Assembly: GCA_030690755.1 (NCBI GenBank) | Contig: JAUYGA010000229.1 | Coordinates: forward strand, 1-6,083 | DNA: 6,083 nt | Source: Nanobdellota archaeon | GTDB taxonomy: Archaea > Nanobdellota > Nanobdellia > Woesearchaeales > JAUYGA01 | Direction of reading: 5' to 3' | Position numbers and translations under genes: made by a program | Part shown: positions 4,804-6,083 of the stretch, piece after piece | How the letters are laid out: each line of letters opens with the position of its first letter | Position numbering within the stretch: the stretch's first letter is position 1 | The notes under the pieces: generated by a model | Told to the model about the DNA's origin: nothing | Databases searched by the model: none | What the model saw: only the letters and a program-made list of their open reading frames with translations

Positions 4804-5783
4804 CTTAGATTCATATCCCCTTCAGGCTTTTCAAAGCTCAAATTAGCTACTGCGCGGCTTATCTCATTGGAAATATGGGCCATGTTCTTTATCTTCTCAA
4901 TAGCGATAATCGCATTCACATTTTTGCTGTGTTTATATTCGACTTCTGTTGCACGGCTTATGATTTCTTTTTTTATCCCTGACAATTTGATGGCTGTTTC
5001 AGCATCTTTGCTAAAGAAAGACTTGATTGAAGAAAGATATAGATTTTCAGCCATCTCGAATAGATCAATTACATCCTTCAAGCTTTTATCTGCTGGTTTG
5101 AATTCACGGAGATATTTTGAAACTCTTTTAGTCTCATCTGCTATGCTTTCTATGTCATACGCAATCCTCAAGAGACTTACCAGATAAGCAGGTTTATGGC
5201 CCGATTTTTTGGCGAATTGAGGATTGTCAAGTGCATGCAAAGCGACCCTTAAAACAAGGTATGACAACCTATTGACATCTTCATCTCTCAGATATATGTT
5301 TTCGTATTTGTTCTCGATAAGCGTTTTCTTTGAGTCGCTCATCATTTCTCTGGTAATCATATCCATTTTTCTTATAAGCTCAATGATAGAAACAGTCTCC
5401 ATATCCATGAAATCTTTAGCAACCATTTTCGTTGCAGTTTGGTCCATGATTTCCAAGGCCATCAGGTTCTGGATAATTGACCTTATCTCTTTTGCATTAT
5501 TTTCTAGTTCCTTGCCGCTTATGATGAAGGAATTGTGATTGTTTATGTAAGCGGTTGTTATCTCGCGTTCTATCTGGGGCATATTTTTTCCATCGACATT
5601 AATAAAAACTTCCTTGTTCTTGTTTTCATCCTGCTTATGTTTTGCATGCAGCCAGATTTCGTCTGTCTTTTCATCTATGTAAATCAAATCGCCTTTCTTC
5701 AGCTTATTCTTAACTATCCAGTTCTTTGGAAGCGATATGATGTATGAGTTTTTTCCGAATTCTATCAGTTTCCTGTATTCCAT
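4800..5783 (-). CDS. AbrB-PhoU fusion protein (archaeal phosphate uptake regulator-like)
   Basis: A 327-aa protein with an N-terminal AbrB/SpoVT-type swapped-hairpin DNA-binding domain (about residues 1-47: MEYRKLIEFG, SYIISLPKNWI, LKKGDLIYI, EIWLHA). A long all-helical PhoU region (about 95-315) follows. PhoU metal-binding repeats are seen as YDIESIADETKR (Glu212-xxx-Asp216) and IEKIKNMAHISNEI (Glu296-xxx-Asn300, Asn in place of the usual Asp). This architecture and length are typical of archaeal PhoU-type regulators, which are thought to link phosphate status to transcription. Bacterial PhoU lacks the AbrB part. The start is supported by GAGGGGA (5788-5794) four bases before ATG and by the domain beginning right at the N-terminus. 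No pst transporter genes lie beside it. Instead it is the first gene of an operon with the kinase-like gene, overlapping it by four bases. With its AbrB domain it could bind its own upstream region, which is inference. Confidence 0.92.
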   Translation of the reverse strand: MEYRKLIEFGKNSYIISLPKNWIVKNKLKKGDLIYIDEKTDEIWLHAKHKQDENKNKEVFINVDGKNMPQIEREITTAYINNHNSFIISGKELENNAKEIRSIIQNLMALEIMDQTATKMVAKDFMDMETVSIIELIRKMDMITREMMSDSKKTLIENKYENIYLRDEDVNRLSYLVLRVALHALDNPQFAKKSGHKPAYLVSLLRIAYDIESIADETKRVSKYLREFKPADKSLKDVIDLFEMAENLYLSSIKSFFSKDAETAIKLSGIKKEIISRATEVEYKHSKNVNAIIAIEKIKNMAHISNEISRAVANLSFEKPEGDMNLR

Positions 5784-5787
5784 GATG

Positions 5788-5860
5788 TCCCCTCTGGCTC
5801 TTTATAAGCCCTTAATTAGCGTTCTTATGACTATTCTGTTTGCATTTTGGTTGATTATAA
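5788..5860 (-). promoter_or_regulatory. Promoter region of the PhoU/kinase-like operon
   Basis: Three AT-rich candidates lie on the minus strand. TTATAATC (5853-5860) would give a start near 5830 and a 47-base leader. CTAATTAAG (5811-5819) would start near 5788, at the ribosome site. CTTATAAAG (5800-5808) lies too close for the annotated start. The last is embedded in a small dyad GGCT...AGCC (5796-5810). The GAGGGGA ribosome site is at 5788-5794. Which box is used cannot be decided from sequence. Confidence 0.4.
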
Positions 5861-6005
5861 GATTTTAATAGAGACCTTAAAAATCAAGTAAACTGAGACT
5901 AAATATACCCCCTATACCCAGCTATACTTTTTTTGTAACTATATATGTATTTATAAAGTTTGTGGTTGTATCGAGTTTTTGTTCAAGTTCATAATTAGTT
6001 TACAC

Positions 6006-6041
6006 TTTAAATAATCAAGCATATTTCTGTGTTTTGGGGTG
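6006..6041 (+). promoter_or_regulatory. TATA box and ribosome site of the right-edge gene
   Basis: TTTAAATAA (6006-6014) is centred about 26 bases before GGGGTG (6036-6041), which is five bases before ATG 6047. The predicted leader is about 11 bases, the same short-leader layout as before the gene starting at 1570. Confidence 0.5.
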
Positions 6042-6046
6042 TTTTT

Positions 6047-6083
6047 ATGGAAAAACTAATGAAAAAAAAAGAAAATGGATTAT
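6047..6083 (+). CDS. N-terminus of an off-window protein (partial)
   Basis: Only twelve codons are present (MEKLMKKKENGL), open to the window edge. The start is supported by GGGGTG five bases upstream and a correctly placed TATA box. The Lys-rich N-terminus gives no family clue. Confidence 0.5.
   Translation, partial: MEKLMKKKENGL

Larger units (their letters stand above)
5784..6046. other. Divergent non-coding region with phased TATAC repeats
   Basis: I see no convincing coding frame or RNA gene in these 263 bases, which separate the minus-strand PhoU operon from a plus-strand gene. The region holds promoters for both sides and three direct repeats ATATACCC, CTATACCC and CTATACTT (starting at 5903, 5912 and 5922). 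The repeats are spaced by about one helical turn and followed by a run of seven T (5928-5934). A further TATA-like TTTATAAAG (5950-5958) has no assignable transcript. Confidence 0.55.

Noticed and set aside
4867..5747. Plus-strand open frames of 70-106 codons opposite the PhoU gene
   Set aside because: They are antisense shadows of a clearly recognisable AbrB-PhoU protein, with no ribosome sites or plausible protein character.
1..6083. CRISPR array, tRNA or rRNA genes
   Set aside because: I saw no regularly spaced direct repeats, cloverleaf-like segments with a GTTCRA arm, or conserved rRNA blocks on either strand.

Overview
This AT-rich window looks archaeal. Most genes are preceded by TATA-like boxes (TTTAAA or TTATAAA types) about 26-29 bases before either a start codon or a very short leader carrying a GGTG/GAGG-type ribosome site. 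One gene begins with TTG. The AbrB-PhoU fusion regulator and the N-X-S/T-rich membrane protein also fit an archaeon. A DPANN-type lineage (Woesearchaeota or relatives) is my best guess from gene style, not something the sequence proves.

Left part (1-1570, all minus strand): the first 26 codons of an off-window gene, possibly a transposase, whose start codon sits inside a 23-bp imperfect palindrome; an unrecognised 136-aa protein with a hydrophobic C-terminal end; and a 269-aa five-helix membrane protein with a sequon-rich outer N-terminus. A stem-loop and T-tracts separate the last two genes.

Middle (1571-3240, plus strand): a divergent promoter region, then a histidine phosphatase, a one-domain O6-alkylguanine-DNA alkyltransferase that keeps its PCHRV cysteine, and a 137-aa STAS-like protein. 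Each appears to have its own promoter. The two starts judged most likely for the first two genes lie where leaderless transcripts would begin.

Right part (3289-5783, minus strand): a two-gene operon with an ATGA overlap. The first gene is an AbrB-PhoU regulator. The second is a 504-aa protein that I read as a highly divergent aminoglycoside-phosphotransferase/kinase-like fold, with the usual catalytic Asp and metal-binding Asn positions replaced by Arg and His. No phosphate transporter genes are visible next to the PhoU gene, so the pair may be a regulator with a private partner. A 263-base non-coding region with phased TATAC repeats follows, then the first 12 codons of a plus-strand gene running off the window.

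The most interesting items are the pseudokinase-like partner of PhoU, the palindrome that would hide a start codon only in read-through transcripts, and the archaeal STAS-like protein with an intact Asp-Ser site.
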